DNA of 64,000 nt from Kaistia adipata DSM 17808 (GCF_000423225.1 NZ_AUHO01000006.1:806001-870000); one strand, 5' to 3'. Counted from the first letter of the stretch, positions 8,690 through 17,834 are shown. Program-made: numbers and translations. Notes: generated from the sequence alone by a model not told the origin.

Positions 8690-10461
8690 CACGCTGCTCC
8701 GTCGAGTTCGAGCGCGGCGGCCGCCTCAAAGGGCACGATCTGGCCTGCACCATCGATGACGCAGATCCGTCCCATCTGCTCGGCCACGGCCATGGAATGA
8801 GTCGCCACCAGCAGCGAGCGGCCCCAGGCGAAGGCAAGGATCGCCTGCACGACACGCGCCTCGGTTTCGGCATCGAGATGGGCCGTCGGCTCGTCGAGCA
8901 GGATCAGGCCGGGATCCCGCAGGAAGATGCGGGCGAGCGCGACGCGCTGGGCCTCGCCGCCCGATAGGCCACTGCCCCGCTCGCCGACGGGCGTGTCCAG
9001 TCCCTCCGGCAGGCGGTCGGCGAAATCGAGCACGCAGGCGCGCTCCGCCGCCTCGCGCACTTCCCGGTCGCTCGCATGCGGGCGGCCGAGCCGGATGTTG
9101 CTCGCGATCGTGCCGTGGAACAGGCGCGGTCGCTGGCCGAGGACGGCGACCTTGCGGCGCAGCGCGCCCTCCTCGATCGCATCGAGCGCGATGCCGTCGA
9201 TCTCGACCCGGCCGGAATGGCCGCGCAGTCGGGCCAGAACCTCGATCAGCGTCGATTTGCCAATGCCGCTCGGCCCGAGCAGCGCGACGGTCTCGCCGGC
9301 GCCGATCTCGAAGGTCGCGCTGGAGAGAATCGTGCCGCGTTCCGGCGTCTCGACCGTCAGATCGACCGCCGCCACGGCGAGTGCGCGACGGCCCGCCAGC
9401 CGCGCGCCGACTGGCGCGGAGGTCGCGGGGGACGGCGCGGCCTCTGGCAGCGCGCCGAAGGCGGCCTCGATGTTGGCGACGGCCGCCTTGGCGTTGGCGC
9501 GGTCGTGATAGTGGGCGGCGAGCGTCCGCAGCGGCAGATAAACCTCGGGCGCCATCAGCAGGCAGAACAGGCCCGCCTGCAAGCCGAGCGCGCTGCCCCG
9601 GAGATCGATCATGTCGAGATAGGTGAGACCGACATAGAGCGCGACGCCGGCGACGCCGAGGGCGGCGAAGAACTCCAGCACCGCCGACGAGAGGAAGGCG
9701 ATGCGCAGCACGGCCAGGGTGCGGACGGCGAACTCGTCGCTGGCGCCGCGCACGCGGGCGATCTCGTCCTCGGCCCGGCCGAACAGTTTCAGGACGACGA
9801 GGCCGCGAATCCGGTCCGCGAACAGGCCGGACAGCCGCGCCAGCGCCGTCAGGTGCTGGCGGCTCGCCGCCTCGGCGCCCCACCCAGCCAGCGCCATGAA
9901 GACGGGAATGAGCGGCGCGGTGAGAAGCAGCAGCAGGCCGACCACCAGATCGACCGGCATCAGCACGACGGCGAAGGCGACCGGCACCAGCCCGGCGGCG
10001 ATCATCGCCGGCACGAAACGCGCGAAATAGCCGTCCAGCGCCTCGACCTGGTCCAGGATCTGGCTCGCGAGCTCGCCGGAGGCGCGCTGGCGCATCCAGT
10101 CCGGCCCTCGGCGCATCAGGTCGGCGAAGAGCTGGCGCCGCACCGCCTGCTTGACATCCTCGGCCGCCCGGATTCCCGCCGCCTCGCCGATCCAGGCCAG
10201 GACGGCGCGCGCGAGAATCATGCCGCCGAGCGCGGTGATGGCGGGGACCTGGCTCGCGGCCGGCACCTGATCGACGATCGCCCGGTGCAGGATCATCGCC
10301 AGCCAATAGGCCTGCGTGACGGTCAGACAGGCGCTGACGAGCGGGACCATCACGGCCAGCCCAAGCGCGCCGCGCCCGACGCGCCCCTGACGCCTCAGCC
10401 ACTTGATCTCGCGTGACGGCGCAGCCTTGGGCGCCGCCGGCGTGGAATCGATGATGCTCAT
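8689..10461 (-). CDS. cydD: thiol reductant ABC exporter, CydD subunit
   Basis: A 590-residue half-transporter with a cytoplasmic N-terminus, six membrane helices to about residue 320 and a C-terminal ATPase: Walker A GPSGIGKST, signature LSGGEAQRVALAR, Walker B LILLDEPTAHLD, switch region VATHS. It is the partner of CydC. It is the first gene of the cydDC unit and is divergent from cydA across a 148-base spacer that holds an FNR-like box, so both units may respond together to low oxygen. No strong ribosome site precedes the ATG at 10461, but the family N-terminus fits. Confidence 0.92.
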   Translation of the reverse strand: MSIIDSTPAAPKAAPSREIKWLRRQGRVGRGALGLAVMVPLVSACLTVTQAYWLAMILHRAIVDQVPAASQVPAITALGGMILARAVLAWIGEAAGIRAAEDVKQAVRRQLFADLMRRGPDWMRQRASGELASQILDQVEALDGYFARFVPAMIAAGLVPVAFAVVLMPVDLVVGLLLLLTAPLIPVFMALAGWGAEAASRQHLTALARLSGLFADRIRGLVVLKLFGRAEDEIARVRGASDEFAVRTLAVLRIAFLSSAVLEFFAALGVAGVALYVGLTYLDMIDLRGSALGLQAGLFCLLMAPEVYLPLRTLAAHYHDRANAKAAVANIEAAFGALPEAAPSPATSAPVGARLAGRRALAVAAVDLTVETPERGTILSSATFEIGAGETVALLGPSGIGKSTLIEVLARLRGHSGRVEIDGIALDAIEEGALRRKVAVLGQRPRLFHGTIASNIRLGRPHASDREVREAAERACVLDFADRLPEGLDTPVGERGSGLSGGEAQRVALARIFLRDPGLILLDEPTAHLDAETEARVVQAILAFAWGRSLLVATHSMAVAEQMGRICVIDGAGQIVPFEAAAALELDGAA

Positions 10462-10536
10462 GAGGTGGAATTTACCGTGTCGGAAGCAATTTGAGGGCCT
10501 CCTGTGCCAATCAACCGCACGTGTAATCTCGATGCA

Positions 10537-10550
10537 TTGATTTCGCTCAA
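10537..10550. promoter_or_regulatory. FNR/FnrL-like box upstream of cydABX
   Basis: TTGAT-TTCG-CTCAA matches the FNR consensus TTGAT-N4-ATCAA at 9 of 10 defined positions. It lies about 60 bases before the cydA start and 76 before cydD on the other strand. Known biology: bd oxidases are commonly under FNR-type control. Binding here is inference. Confidence 0.6.
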
Positions 10551-10609
10551 TGATGAGAGCCTACTGCCACCCTAGCTGTGAAAGCCTGGCGACTCAGAAG
10601 GTATAGGCC

Positions 10610-12199
10610 ATGATTGATATCGATGTCGTTACGCTGTCGAGGCTGCAATTCGCAGCCACGGCTATGTATCATTTCCTCTTCGTCCCCCTGACGCTCGGGC
10701 TCTCCTTCCTGATGGCGATCATGGAGAGCGTCTATGTTATGACCGGGCGCGAGATCTGGCGCCGCATGACGCTCTTCTGGGGCACCTGCTTCGGCATCAA
10801 TTTTGCCATGGGCGTGGCCACCGGCGTGGTCATGGAGTTCCAGTTCGGCATGAACTGGTCGTATTACAGCCATTACGTCGGCGACATCTTCGGCGCGCCG
10901 CTGGCCATCGAAGGCCTGATGGCGTTCTTCCTCGAAGCCTCTTTCATCGGCCTGTTCTTCTTCGGCTGGGACCGCATGTCCAAGGTCGGGCATCTCTGCG
11001 TCACCTGGCTGGTCGCCTTCGGCGCCAACTTCTCGGCGCTCTGGATCCTGGTCGCGAATGGCTGGATGCAGCATCCTGTCGGCGCCGTCTTCAATCCCGA
11101 CACGATGCGCATGGAGATCACCGACTTCATGTCGGTGGTGTTCAACCCGGTCGCGCAGGCGAAGTTCGTGCACACGGTCAGCGCCGGCTACGTCACGGGC
11201 GCGATGTTCGTGATGTCGGTCAGCGCCTGGTACCTGCTCCGGGGCCGCCACACCGAGTTCGCCAAGCGCTCCATGGCGGTCGCGGCGAGCTTCGGCCTCG
11301 CCGCCGCGCTGTCCGTCGTCGTGCTGGGTGACGAAAGCGGCTATGTGACGACCGAGAACCAGAAGATGAAGGTCGCCGCGATGGAAGCGATGTGGCACAC
11401 GGAGCCCGCTCCGGCCGCGCTCAACGTCATCGCCTTCCCGAACATGGAGAAGCAGGAGAACAGCTTCGCCATCAGCGTCCCCTACCTGCTCGGCATCATC
11501 GGCACGCGGTCGCTGACCACCGAACTGCCCGGCATCGTCAACCTGGTCCAGTCCGCCGAGACCCGCGTCCGTGACGGCATCGAGGCCTACAAGGCGCTGC
11601 AGGTCGTCCGGGCCAATCCCGGCGACACGGCGGCTCGCGAAGTGTTCAGCGAGAAGTGGCCCAATCTCGGCTACGGCCTGCTGGTCAAGCAGATCCGTCC
11701 CGACATCCAGAACGCGACCGAGGCCGAGATCACCCAGGCCGCGAAATCGACCATTCCGAACGTACCGGTGATCTTCTGGAGCTTCCGACTGATGGTCGGC
11801 CTCGGCTTCTACTTCATCGGCTTCTTCGCCGCCGCCTTCTGGGTCGCCTCGCGGCACAAGCTCGGCGAGCAGCGCTGGACGCTGTGGCTGGCGCTGTTCA
11901 GCCTGCCGCTGCCCTGGGTCGCGATCGAGGCAGGATGGCTTCTGGCCGAGTATGGCCGCCAGCCCTGGGCCATCGAAGGCGTGCTGCCGACCTTCTATGC
12001 GGCGTCGGGACTGACCTTCGTCGACCTCATCATCAGCCTGACGATCTTCCTCGTGATCTACAGCGTGCTGGCGGTGATCGAGGTGATCCTGATGGTCAAG
12101 ACGATCAAGAAGGGTCCGCCGGAGCACGATCCGCTCCAGCAGGCCGAAGCAGGCTCCGCTGTGCTGCCGGCCACGGCGGCCGCCGGTCCCAAGCTCTGA
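10610..12199 (+). CDS. cydA: cytochrome bd ubiquinol oxidase subunit I
   Basis: A 529-residue membrane protein. Haem ligand His21 (TAMYHFLFVP) and His188 (AKFVHTVSAGY) match His19 and His186 of the E. coli enzyme; Glu101 and Glu109 match the proton-channel glutamates, and the Met of FRLMVGLG is the third axial ligand candidate. The Q-loop (from about residue 250) is the long form: it contains the EKQENSF block and the later LGYGLLVKQIRPDI segment seen in E. coli CydA and absent from the short form. The protein oxidises ubiquinol and reduces oxygen with high affinity in the inner membrane. First gene of cydABX. Confidence 0.95.
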   Translation: MIDIDVVTLSRLQFAATAMYHFLFVPLTLGLSFLMAIMESVYVMTGREIWRRMTLFWGTCFGINFAMGVATGVVMEFQFGMNWSYYSHYVGDIFGAPLAIEGLMAFFLEASFIGLFFFGWDRMSKVGHLCVTWLVAFGANFSALWILVANGWMQHPVGAVFNPDTMRMEITDFMSVVFNPVAQAKFVHTVSAGYVTGAMFVMSVSAWYLLRGRHTEFAKRSMAVAASFGLAAALSVVVLGDESGYVTTENQKMKVAAMEAMWHTEPAPAALNVIAFPNMEKQENSFAISVPYLLGIIGTRSLTTELPGIVNLVQSAETRVRDGIEAYKALQVVRANPGDTAAREVFSEKWPNLGYGLLVKQIRPDIQNATEAEITQAAKSTIPNVPVIFWSFRLMVGLGFYFIGFFAAAFWVASRHKLGEQRWTLWLALFSLPLPWVAIEAGWLLAEYGRQPWAIEGVLPTFYAASGLTFVDLIISLTIFLVIYSVLAVIEVILMVKTIKKGPPEHDPLQQAEAGSAVLPATAAAGPKL

Positions 12200-12214
12200 T
12201 CCGCGGGGGTTCAA

Positions 12215-13366
12215 ATGGGTGACATTGTACCAGTCGACTACGAAACGCTCCGCCTGATCTGGTGGCTGCTTCTCGGCGTGCTGCTTATCGGCTTCGCCAT
12301 CATGGACGGCTTCGATCTCGGCATCGGCGCGCTCCTGCCCTTCGTCGCCAAGACGGATGAGGAACGCCGCGTCGTGATCAACGTCGTCGGCCCGGTCTGG
12401 GAAGGAAACCAGGTCTGGCTGATCCTCGGCGGCGGCGCCATCTTCGCCGCCTTCCCGATGCTCTACGCCGTGTCGTTCTCCGGGCTCTATCTGGCGATGA
12501 TGGTGATCCTCATCGCCCTGATCCTGCGCCCTGTCGGCTTCAAGTACCGCTCGAAGATCGGCGATCCCGGCTGGCGCTCCACCTGGGACATCGTGCTCTG
12601 CATCGCCGGCCTGGTGCCGGCCCTGATCCTCGGCGTCGCCGTCGGCAACGTGCTGCTCGGCCTGCCGTTCGAGCTCGACGACACGCTCCGGACGTTCTAC
12701 CGCGGCAACTTCTTCCAGCTGCTGACGCCCTATGCGCTGCTGGCCGGCCTGGTCAGCCTCGCCATGCTGGTCATGCACGGCGCCGCCGTCCTGATGTGGA
12801 AGACCGACGGCGTCATCGCCGAGCGTGCCCGTGGCTTCGGACGACAGGCCGCGATCGCCACCCTCGTCCTGTTCGCCGTCGCCGGCGCCTGGACCGCCTA
12901 CGGCATCGAGGGCCACGTGCTGACCAGCGCGGTCAACACGACCGGTCCGTCCAACCCGCTCGGCAAGACGGTGACGCTCGCCACCGGCGCCTGGCTCAAC
13001 AACTACCAGACCTACCCCTGGATGATGGCGGCCCCGATCCTCGGCTTCGCGGGCGCGCTGCTGGCGCTGGTCGGCTTCGTCATCCGCCGGCCGGCCTTCA
13101 CCTTCCTCGCCTCGGCGGTGGCCATCTTCGGCATCATCTCCACCGCCGGCGTGTCGCTGTTCCCGTTCCTGCTGCCGTCCTCGATCAATCCGGGAACCGG
13201 CCTGACGCTCTGGGACGCGTCCTCGTCGAAGCTGACGCTGTGGGTGATGCTGCTGGCGACCTGCTTCTTCCTGCCCATCGTCCTGGCCTACACGGCGTTC
13301 ATCTACCGCGTGATGCGCGGCAAGGTGACGACGGTGAGCATGGACAAGAACCCGAACGCCTATTGA
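12215..13366 (+). CDS. cydB: cytochrome bd ubiquinol oxidase subunit II
   Basis: A 383-residue membrane protein beginning near the conserved MDGFDLGIGALLPF motif, with GPVWEGNQVWLILGGGAIFA following. About eight to nine hydrophobic helices are visible. Length matches the 379-residue E. coli CydB. It packs against CydA to hold the haems and binds ubiquinone in the structural site. It starts 15 bases after cydA and is followed 15 bases later by cydX, so one transcript is expected. Confidence 0.95.
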   Translation: MGDIVPVDYETLRLIWWLLLGVLLIGFAIMDGFDLGIGALLPFVAKTDEERRVVINVVGPVWEGNQVWLILGGGAIFAAFPMLYAVSFSGLYLAMMVILIALILRPVGFKYRSKIGDPGWRSTWDIVLCIAGLVPALILGVAVGNVLLGLPFELDDTLRTFYRGNFFQLLTPYALLAGLVSLAMLVMHGAAVLMWKTDGVIAERARGFGRQAAIATLVLFAVAGAWTAYGIEGHVLTSAVNTTGPSNPLGKTVTLATGAWLNNYQTYPWMMAAPILGFAGALLALVGFVIRRPAFTFLASAVAIFGIISTAGVSLFPFLLPSSINPGTGLTLWDASSSKLTLWVMLLATCFFLPIVLAYTAFIYRVMRGKVTTVSMDKNPNAY

Positions 13367-13381
13367 GCGGAGGAACTCGCG

Positions 13382-13513
13382 ATGTGGTATTTCTCCTGGA
13401 TCCTCGGCCTCAGCCTCGCCTGCGCCTTCGGCATCCTCAACGCCATGTGGTACGAGCTGCGTGACGACCGGCTGAAGGGCCGGACGGGGATCACCCCCGC
13501 CAAGGATCGCTGA
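13382..13513 (+). CDS. cydX: cytochrome bd small subunit CydX/YbgT
   Basis: A 43-residue single-helix protein, MWYFSWILGLSLACAFGILN followed by AMWYELRDDR. The N-terminal MWYF-W-LG pattern and the aromatic-acidic run after the helix are diagnostic for CydX, a small subunit that stabilises the haem site of cytochrome bd. GGAGG lies ten bases before the ATG, and the position directly after cydB confirms the call. At 43 residues it is slightly longer than the 37-residue E. coli protein. Confidence 0.92.
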   Translation: MWYFSWILGLSLACAFGILNAMWYELRDDRLKGRTGITPAKDR

Positions 13514-13544
13514 TCCCGGCACCGCGCCCCGGCGCCAAGACCAG

Positions 13545-13588
13545 AACGACCGCCCGACGAATCCGTCCGGGCGGTCGTTTCATTTTGG
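13545..13588 (+). terminator. terminator of cydABX
   Basis: A perfect 12-bp stem (AACGACCGCCCG at 13545-13556, CGGGCGGTCGTT at 13568-13579) followed by TCATTTT. It sits between the convergent cydX and metal-transporter genes. Confidence 0.85.
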
Positions 13589-13595
13589 GCGACCG

Positions 13596-14630
13596 TCAGT
13601 CGAAGAAGCCGAGTCGGCGCAGCAGGAGCAGGGTCGCGCCGGACGCGGCCCCGCCGATCACGGTGGCGCCGATCCAGCCATGCACGCCCTCGAGAAAGGG
13701 CAGGCCGCCCGTGTTCATGCCGAAGAAGCCGGTGACCAGCGTCGGCGGCATCAGCAGCGCCGTCATGATCGACAGCACATAGAGATGGCGGTTGCTGATG
13801 TTGGCGAGCTTGGCGGCGATCTCGTCCTGCAGGAAGCGCGCCCGGTCCTGCACTTCCTGAACCTCCTGGTCGAGCGTCTCGATGCGGCGCAGCAGCCGCT
13901 CGGCAGCGGCGCAGGACGCCGCATGGGCGCTGTCGGCCGCGTCGTCGTCATCCTCCGGGAACTCACGCAGGATGCTGCGAAAGCCGGCCAGCTGGCGGTG
14001 CAGCTTCACCGCCGTGCGCCGCAGCGGGCCGAGCCGCCGCGCCTCGTCGCTGAGCCTTTCGTCGAGCACGCGGTCCTCGATCGAATCCGCCTCCGTCCGG
14101 AGCGCCCGCAGCGTCTCGGCGATCGCCCGCAACACCTGCTCGATCATCAGTTCGAACAGCGCGACCGGAGTTCCGACGCCCTGCCCCGCCTCGATGCGGC
14201 TGCGCACCAGCGCGGCGGCGCGGACGGGATGGCGGCGGCCCGAGACGAGATAGCCGGGACCGAAGGCGAAGCGCATCGGCACCATCCGGTCGGTATCCTC
14301 GCCGGGATGATCCTGCAGCGTGTCGGAAAAACGGCCCCAGACCGCCGTGGCGTCGAAATCGAGCGTCGGGTAGTCGTCGGCGGAGAGAAGAAGGCGGCGC
14401 GCCTCGCCGCAAAGCCATGGCAGGCCGGCCACCCAGTCGCGCGCGAGGCGATCGACGAAGTCGATATGCACCCAGACGAAGCCGGCGCCGGGCGGGTTGG
14501 GAACGAGCGGCGCGTCGAGCGCGATGGCCTCGGGTCGGCTGCCATCCCCGAAGCGATAGGCCCAGATCAGGCCCGAGGCCGGCCTCGCCGGCGGCCCCCA
14601 TTCAGACTGCATGGCCGGATCGATCCCCAT
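13596..14630 (-). CDS. CorA-family metal transporter, ZntB-like
   Basis: A 344-residue protein. The N-terminal 270 residues are soluble and rich in charged helices; the last 60 carry two membrane helices with the signature GMN (VTGFFGMNTGG) between them, and a short cytoplasmic tail. The opening phrase GLIWAYRFG and the order of blocks resemble ZntB, which moves zinc, rather than classic CorA, but GMN alone cannot tell the ion. The start at 14630 (MGIDPAMQ) is preferred to the longer frame back to 14978, which would run across the divergent gene; MQSEWG at 14612 is another option. Divergent from the oxidase gene at 14838. Confidence 0.8.
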   Translation of the reverse strand: MGIDPAMQSEWGPPARPASGLIWAYRFGDGSRPEAIALDAPLVPNPPGAGFVWVHIDFVDRLARDWVAGLPWLCGEARRLLLSADDYPTLDFDATAVWGRFSDTLQDHPGEDTDRMVPMRFAFGPGYLVSGRRHPVRAAALVRSRIEAGQGVGTPVALFELMIEQVLRAIAETLRALRTEADSIEDRVLDERLSDEARRLGPLRRTAVKLHRQLAGFRSILREFPEDDDDAADSAHAASCAAAERLLRRIETLDQEVQEVQDRARFLQDEIAAKLANISNRHLYVLSIMTALLMPPTLVTGFFGMNTGGLPFLEGVHGWIGATVIGGAASGATLLLLRRLGFFD

Positions 14631-14837
14631 CAGCTGCCGGTCGAGACGACCTTCCACATGCCGGCACGCGGCCCGATCACTTGCGACACAGCACATGACA
14701 GAACGATGACACCGCAGCGACGAGCCTCCGCGGACGACGAAATCCATTGTCGGAAACGCCCTTCCCGGCCATGATCGCAGCCGCCCTCGACATGACCGGA
14801 CACAAGATCCGGCACGCGGGGCAGAGGTGGACAGGAC

Positions 14838-16121
14838 ATGCAGAACGACCCGCGATCGCACGGGCTCTGGGAGCGGACGGCGCCGTCCGCGCCGCCGACG
14901 CAACCCTTGGCCGGCGACATCAAGGCCGACGTCGTCGTGATCGGCGGCGGCTTCACCGGACTCTCGACCGCGCTGCACGCAGCCCGCGACGGCATGAACG
15001 TCGCCGTGCTCGAGGGCGTCGAGATCGGCTTCGGCGGCTCGGGCCGCAATGTCGGGCTGGTCAATGCCGGCATGTGGGTCATGCCAGACGCCGTGCCCGC
15101 GGCGCTCGGCGCCGATTATGGCGAGCGATTGCTAGCGCTCCTCGGCGAGGCGCCGCGCGCGGTGTTCGAGCTCGTCCGGGAACACGCGATCGCCTGCGAG
15201 CCGGAGACCCAGGGCACGCTGCATTGCGCGGTCGGCGCGGCCGGCCTCGACGAGATCGCGCGGCGGGCGGCGCAGTGGCAGGCGCGCGGCGCCGATGTCC
15301 ACCTGCTCGACGCCGAGGAGACCGCCGCGAAGGTCGGAAGCCGCGCCTATGCCGGCGCCCTGCTCGACCGCCGCGCCGGCACCATCCAGCCGCTCGCCTA
15401 TGTCCGCGGCCTCGCACAGGCCGCGCTCCGCCACGGCGCCCGCATCCACACGCGGAGCCCTGCTCTGGCGACCGAACGAGCCGGCGCCGGCTGGCGCGTC
15501 GCGACGGCGGGCGGCGCCGTGACCGCCGACTGGGTCGTGGTCTCGACCGACGCCTATGGCAGCACGCCCTGGCCGGAGATCCGGGCGGAGCAGGTTCACC
15601 TGCCCTACTTCAATTTCGCCACCGCGCCGCTCGGCGACGACCTCCGGCGCTCCATCCTGCCGGAGCGCCAGGGTGCCTGGGACACGCGCGAGATCCTGAG
15701 TTCGTTCCGCTTCGACCGGGCCGGGCGGCTCGTCTTCGGCAGCGTCGGCGCGCTGCGCGGCACCGGCGCGCCGATCCATCGCGCCTGGGCGCGCCGGGCG
15801 CTGGCGCGGATCTTCCCGGAGATCGGCGACGTCGCCTTCGAGGCCGAATGGTATGGCCAAATCGGCATGACCGACGACAGCCTGCCGCGCTTCCACAAGC
15901 TGGCGCCGAACGTCATCGCCTTCTCCGGCTACAATGGGCGCGGCATCGCGCCGGGCACCGTGTTCGGCCGCCAGCTCGCGGCGCATGTCGCCGGAAGGAT
16001 CCGAGAGGCCGACCTGCCGTTGCCGCTGACGCCGCCGGTCGAGGCCCGCTTGCGCCGGCTCAAGGAGGCCTATTACGAATGGGGCGCGCAGTTCGCCCAC
16101 TTCGCCGATGCGCGGCTCTGA
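14838..16121 (+). CDS. FAD-dependent oxidoreductase (DAO family), L-pipecolate-oxidase-like
   Basis: A 427-residue flavoprotein. The Rossmann loop ADVVVIGGGFTGLSTALHAA at about residues 30-49 binds FAD, GFGGSGRNVGLVNAG follows as in glycine/D-amino-acid oxidase family members, and FSGYNGRGIAPGTVFGRQLA near residue 385 is the C-terminal FAD-contact block. The family oxidises amines and amino acids. The next gene is an antiquitin-type aldehyde dehydrogenase. In Pseudomonas putida AmaA (L-pipecolate oxidase) and AmaB (piperideine-6-carboxylate dehydrogenase) form just such a pair, so lysine/pipecolate breakdown is the best guess; gamma-glutamylputrescine oxidase is a close alternative. The spacing to the dehydrogenase is 39 bases. 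Confidence 0.75.
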   Translation: MQNDPRSHGLWERTAPSAPPTQPLAGDIKADVVVIGGGFTGLSTALHAARDGMNVAVLEGVEIGFGGSGRNVGLVNAGMWVMPDAVPAALGADYGERLLALLGEAPRAVFELVREHAIACEPETQGTLHCAVGAAGLDEIARRAAQWQARGADVHLLDAEETAAKVGSRAYAGALLDRRAGTIQPLAYVRGLAQAALRHGARIHTRSPALATERAGAGWRVATAGGAVTADWVVVSTDAYGSTPWPEIRAEQVHLPYFNFATAPLGDDLRRSILPERQGAWDTREILSSFRFDRAGRLVFGSVGALRGTGAPIHRAWARRALARIFPEIGDVAFEAEWYGQIGMTDDSLPRFHKLAPNVIAFSGYNGRGIAPGTVFGRQLAAHVAGRIREADLPLPLTPPVEARLRRLKEAYYEWGAQFAHFADARL

Positions 16122-16160
16122 CGGGCCGCAGCCAAGCCGGGTTCATTGAGGACAGATGTC

Positions 16161-17702
16161 ATGACGATCGCCATCAAGAGCAGCCTCGCCGCCGAGGTCG
16201 ACACCCTTCTCGCCGGAATGGGCGTGCCCGCGGCGGCCCGGACCGGCGGCACGCTCGCCGTCCATTCGCCGATCACCGGCGAGGAACTGGCGCGTCTCGT
16301 CGAGGCGGACGAAGCCGGTGCCAAACGCACGGTCGAAGCCGCGCATGAGGCGTTTCTCGCCTGGCGCAACGTGCCGGCGCCGAAGCGAGGCGAGCTGATC
16401 CGGCTGCTCGGCGAGGAATTGCGCGCCAACAAGAATGCGCTGGGCCGCCTCGTCTCGATCGAGGCGGGCAAGATCGTCTCCGAGGGCCTCGGCGAGGTGC
16501 AGGAGATGATCGACATCTGCGACTTCGCCGTCGGCCTGTCGCGCCAGCTCTATGGCCTGACCATCGCCACCGAGCGCGGCGATCACCGCATGATGGAGAG
16601 CTGGCACCCGCTCGGCGTCACCGGCGTGATCTCGGCTTTCAACTTCCCCGTCGCGGTGTGGTCGTGGAACGCCGCTCTGGCGCTCGTCTGCGGCAACAGC
16701 GTGGTGTGGAAACCGTCGGAGAAGACGCCGCTGACAGCCCTGGCGACCGCGGCCCTGTTCGACCGCGCCGCTGCGCGCTTCGCCGCCGCCGGCGGTGCGC
16801 TGCCGGCCCATCTCGCCACCGTGCTGATCGGCGGCCGCGCCATCGGCGAGGTGCTCGTCGACCATCCGCGCGTGCCGCTGGTCTCGGCGACCGGCTCGAC
16901 CGCCATGGGTCGAGCCGTCGGCCCTCGCCTCGCCGGCCGCTTCGCCCGGGCGATCCTGGAGCTCGGCGGCAACAACGCCGCGATCGTATGTCCCTCGGCC
17001 GATCTCGACCTGACGCTCCGGGGCGTCGCCTTCGCCGCCATGGGCACGGCCGGCCAGCGCTGCACCTCGCTGCGCCGCCTGTTCGTGCATGACAGCGTCT
17101 ACGACACCCTGGTGCCCCGCCTGAAGCAGGCCTATGGCTCGGTGACGATCGGCAATCCGCTCGAGAGCGGCACGCTGGTCGGGCCGCTGATCGACGCCCG
17201 CGCCTATGACGGCATGCAGAAGGCGCTCGCCAGCGCCAAGGCGGCCGGCGGCACGGTGACGGGCGGCGAGCGCGTCGAGACGGCCGCGAGCGCCGCCTAC
17301 TACGTCCGCCCGGCCATCGTCGAGATGCCGGAGCAGAACGGCCCGGTCGAGCAGGAAACCTTCGCGCCGATCCTCTACATCATGCGCTACAGCGATTTCG
17401 ACGAGGCCATCCGCCTGCACAACGCCGTGCCGCAGGGGCTTTCCTCCTCGATCTTCACCAACGACCTGCGCGAGGCGGAAACTTTCCTGTCGGCGCGCGG
17501 CTCGGATTGCGGCATCGCCAACGTCAATATCGGCCCGTCCGGCGCCGAGATCGGCGGCGCGTTCGGCGGCGAGAAGGAAACCGGCGGCGGCCGGGAATCC
17601 GGCTCCGACTCCTGGAAGGCCTATATGCGCCGCGCGACCAACACCATCAATTACGGCAAGACCCTGCCGCTGGCCCAGGGCGTCAAGTTCGACGTCGCCT
17701 GA
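16161..17702 (+). CDS. aldehyde dehydrogenase, family 7 (antiquitin/AmaB-like)
   Basis: A 513-residue NAD-dependent dehydrogenase. The family blocks are all present: VISAFNFPVAVWSWNAALAL, WKPSEKTPL, the general base Glu in ILELGGNNAAIV and the catalytic Cys in GTAGQRCTSLRR. The latter form, with GQRCTS rather than GQVCTA, and the C-terminal EIGGAFGGEKETGGGRESGS block mark ALDH7/antiquitin, which oxidises alpha-aminoadipate semialdehyde in lysine breakdown. The start at 16161 follows GAGGACA by eight bases; the TTG at 16146 overlaps that site. It is the second gene of an oxidase-dehydrogenase operon ending in a large hairpin at 17728. Confidence 0.85.
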   Translation: MTIAIKSSLAAEVDTLLAGMGVPAAARTGGTLAVHSPITGEELARLVEADEAGAKRTVEAAHEAFLAWRNVPAPKRGELIRLLGEELRANKNALGRLVSIEAGKIVSEGLGEVQEMIDICDFAVGLSRQLYGLTIATERGDHRMMESWHPLGVTGVISAFNFPVAVWSWNAALALVCGNSVVWKPSEKTPLTALATAALFDRAAARFAAAGGALPAHLATVLIGGRAIGEVLVDHPRVPLVSATGSTAMGRAVGPRLAGRFARAILELGGNNAAIVCPSADLDLTLRGVAFAAMGTAGQRCTSLRRLFVHDSVYDTLVPRLKQAYGSVTIGNPLESGTLVGPLIDARAYDGMQKALASAKAAGGTVTGGERVETAASAAYYVRPAIVEMPEQNGPVEQETFAPILYIMRYSDFDEAIRLHNAVPQGLSSSIFTNDLREAETFLSARGSDCGIANVNIGPSGAEIGGAFGGEKETGGGRESGSDSWKAYMRRATNTINYGKTLPLAQGVKFDVA

Positions 17703-17727
17703 CGGCGCTGGCAAGGCGACATTCAGG

Positions 17728-17763
17728 CCAGGACGCAGCCGGACTCGACCGGCTGCGTCCTGG
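17728..17763 (+). terminator. large hairpin after the aldehyde dehydrogenase gene
   Basis: A perfect 15-bp stem (CCAGGACGCAGCCGG and its complement, loop ACTCGA). It lies 25 bases after the stop codon. No T-run follows on the plus strand, so the role as a terminator is likely but not typical. Confidence 0.6.
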
Positions 17764-17817
17764 GTCGCACTGCCTTGATGCTCCCCTCGGCTCCGACGCC
17801 AAGACCGCATCCTCGAC

Positions 17818-17834
17818 TGTAGATACATTCTACA
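17818..17834. promoter_or_regulatory. inverted repeat upstream of livK-type gene
   Basis: TGTAGA-TACAT-TCTACA, a perfect 6-bp dyad. The inner TAG...CTA spacing is near, but not equal to, the Lrp consensus, and TGTA-GA-TACA is itself a small palindrome as in some GntR sites. Both an Lrp and a GntR gene lie nearby. Which protein binds, if any, is not shown. Confidence 0.4.

Noticed and set aside
7109-8800. A 563-codon plus-strand open frame
   Set aside because: Antisense of cydC; no homology features.
10547-13522. A 991-codon minus-strand open frame
   Set aside because: It is the antisense of cydA, cydB and cydX, with His/Asp/Arg-rich low-complexity sequence.
14747-16348. A 533-codon plus-strand open frame
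   Set aside because: Same-strand wrong frame over the FAD oxidoreductase; Arg/Pro-rich, no motif, whereas the frame from 14838 has a clear FAD loop.
17728-17763. Riboswitch or attenuator for the LivK-type gene
   Set aside because: The hairpin is 350 bases upstream of that gene, directly after the aldehyde dehydrogenase stop, and no conserved riboswitch core is visible; a terminator role is simpler.
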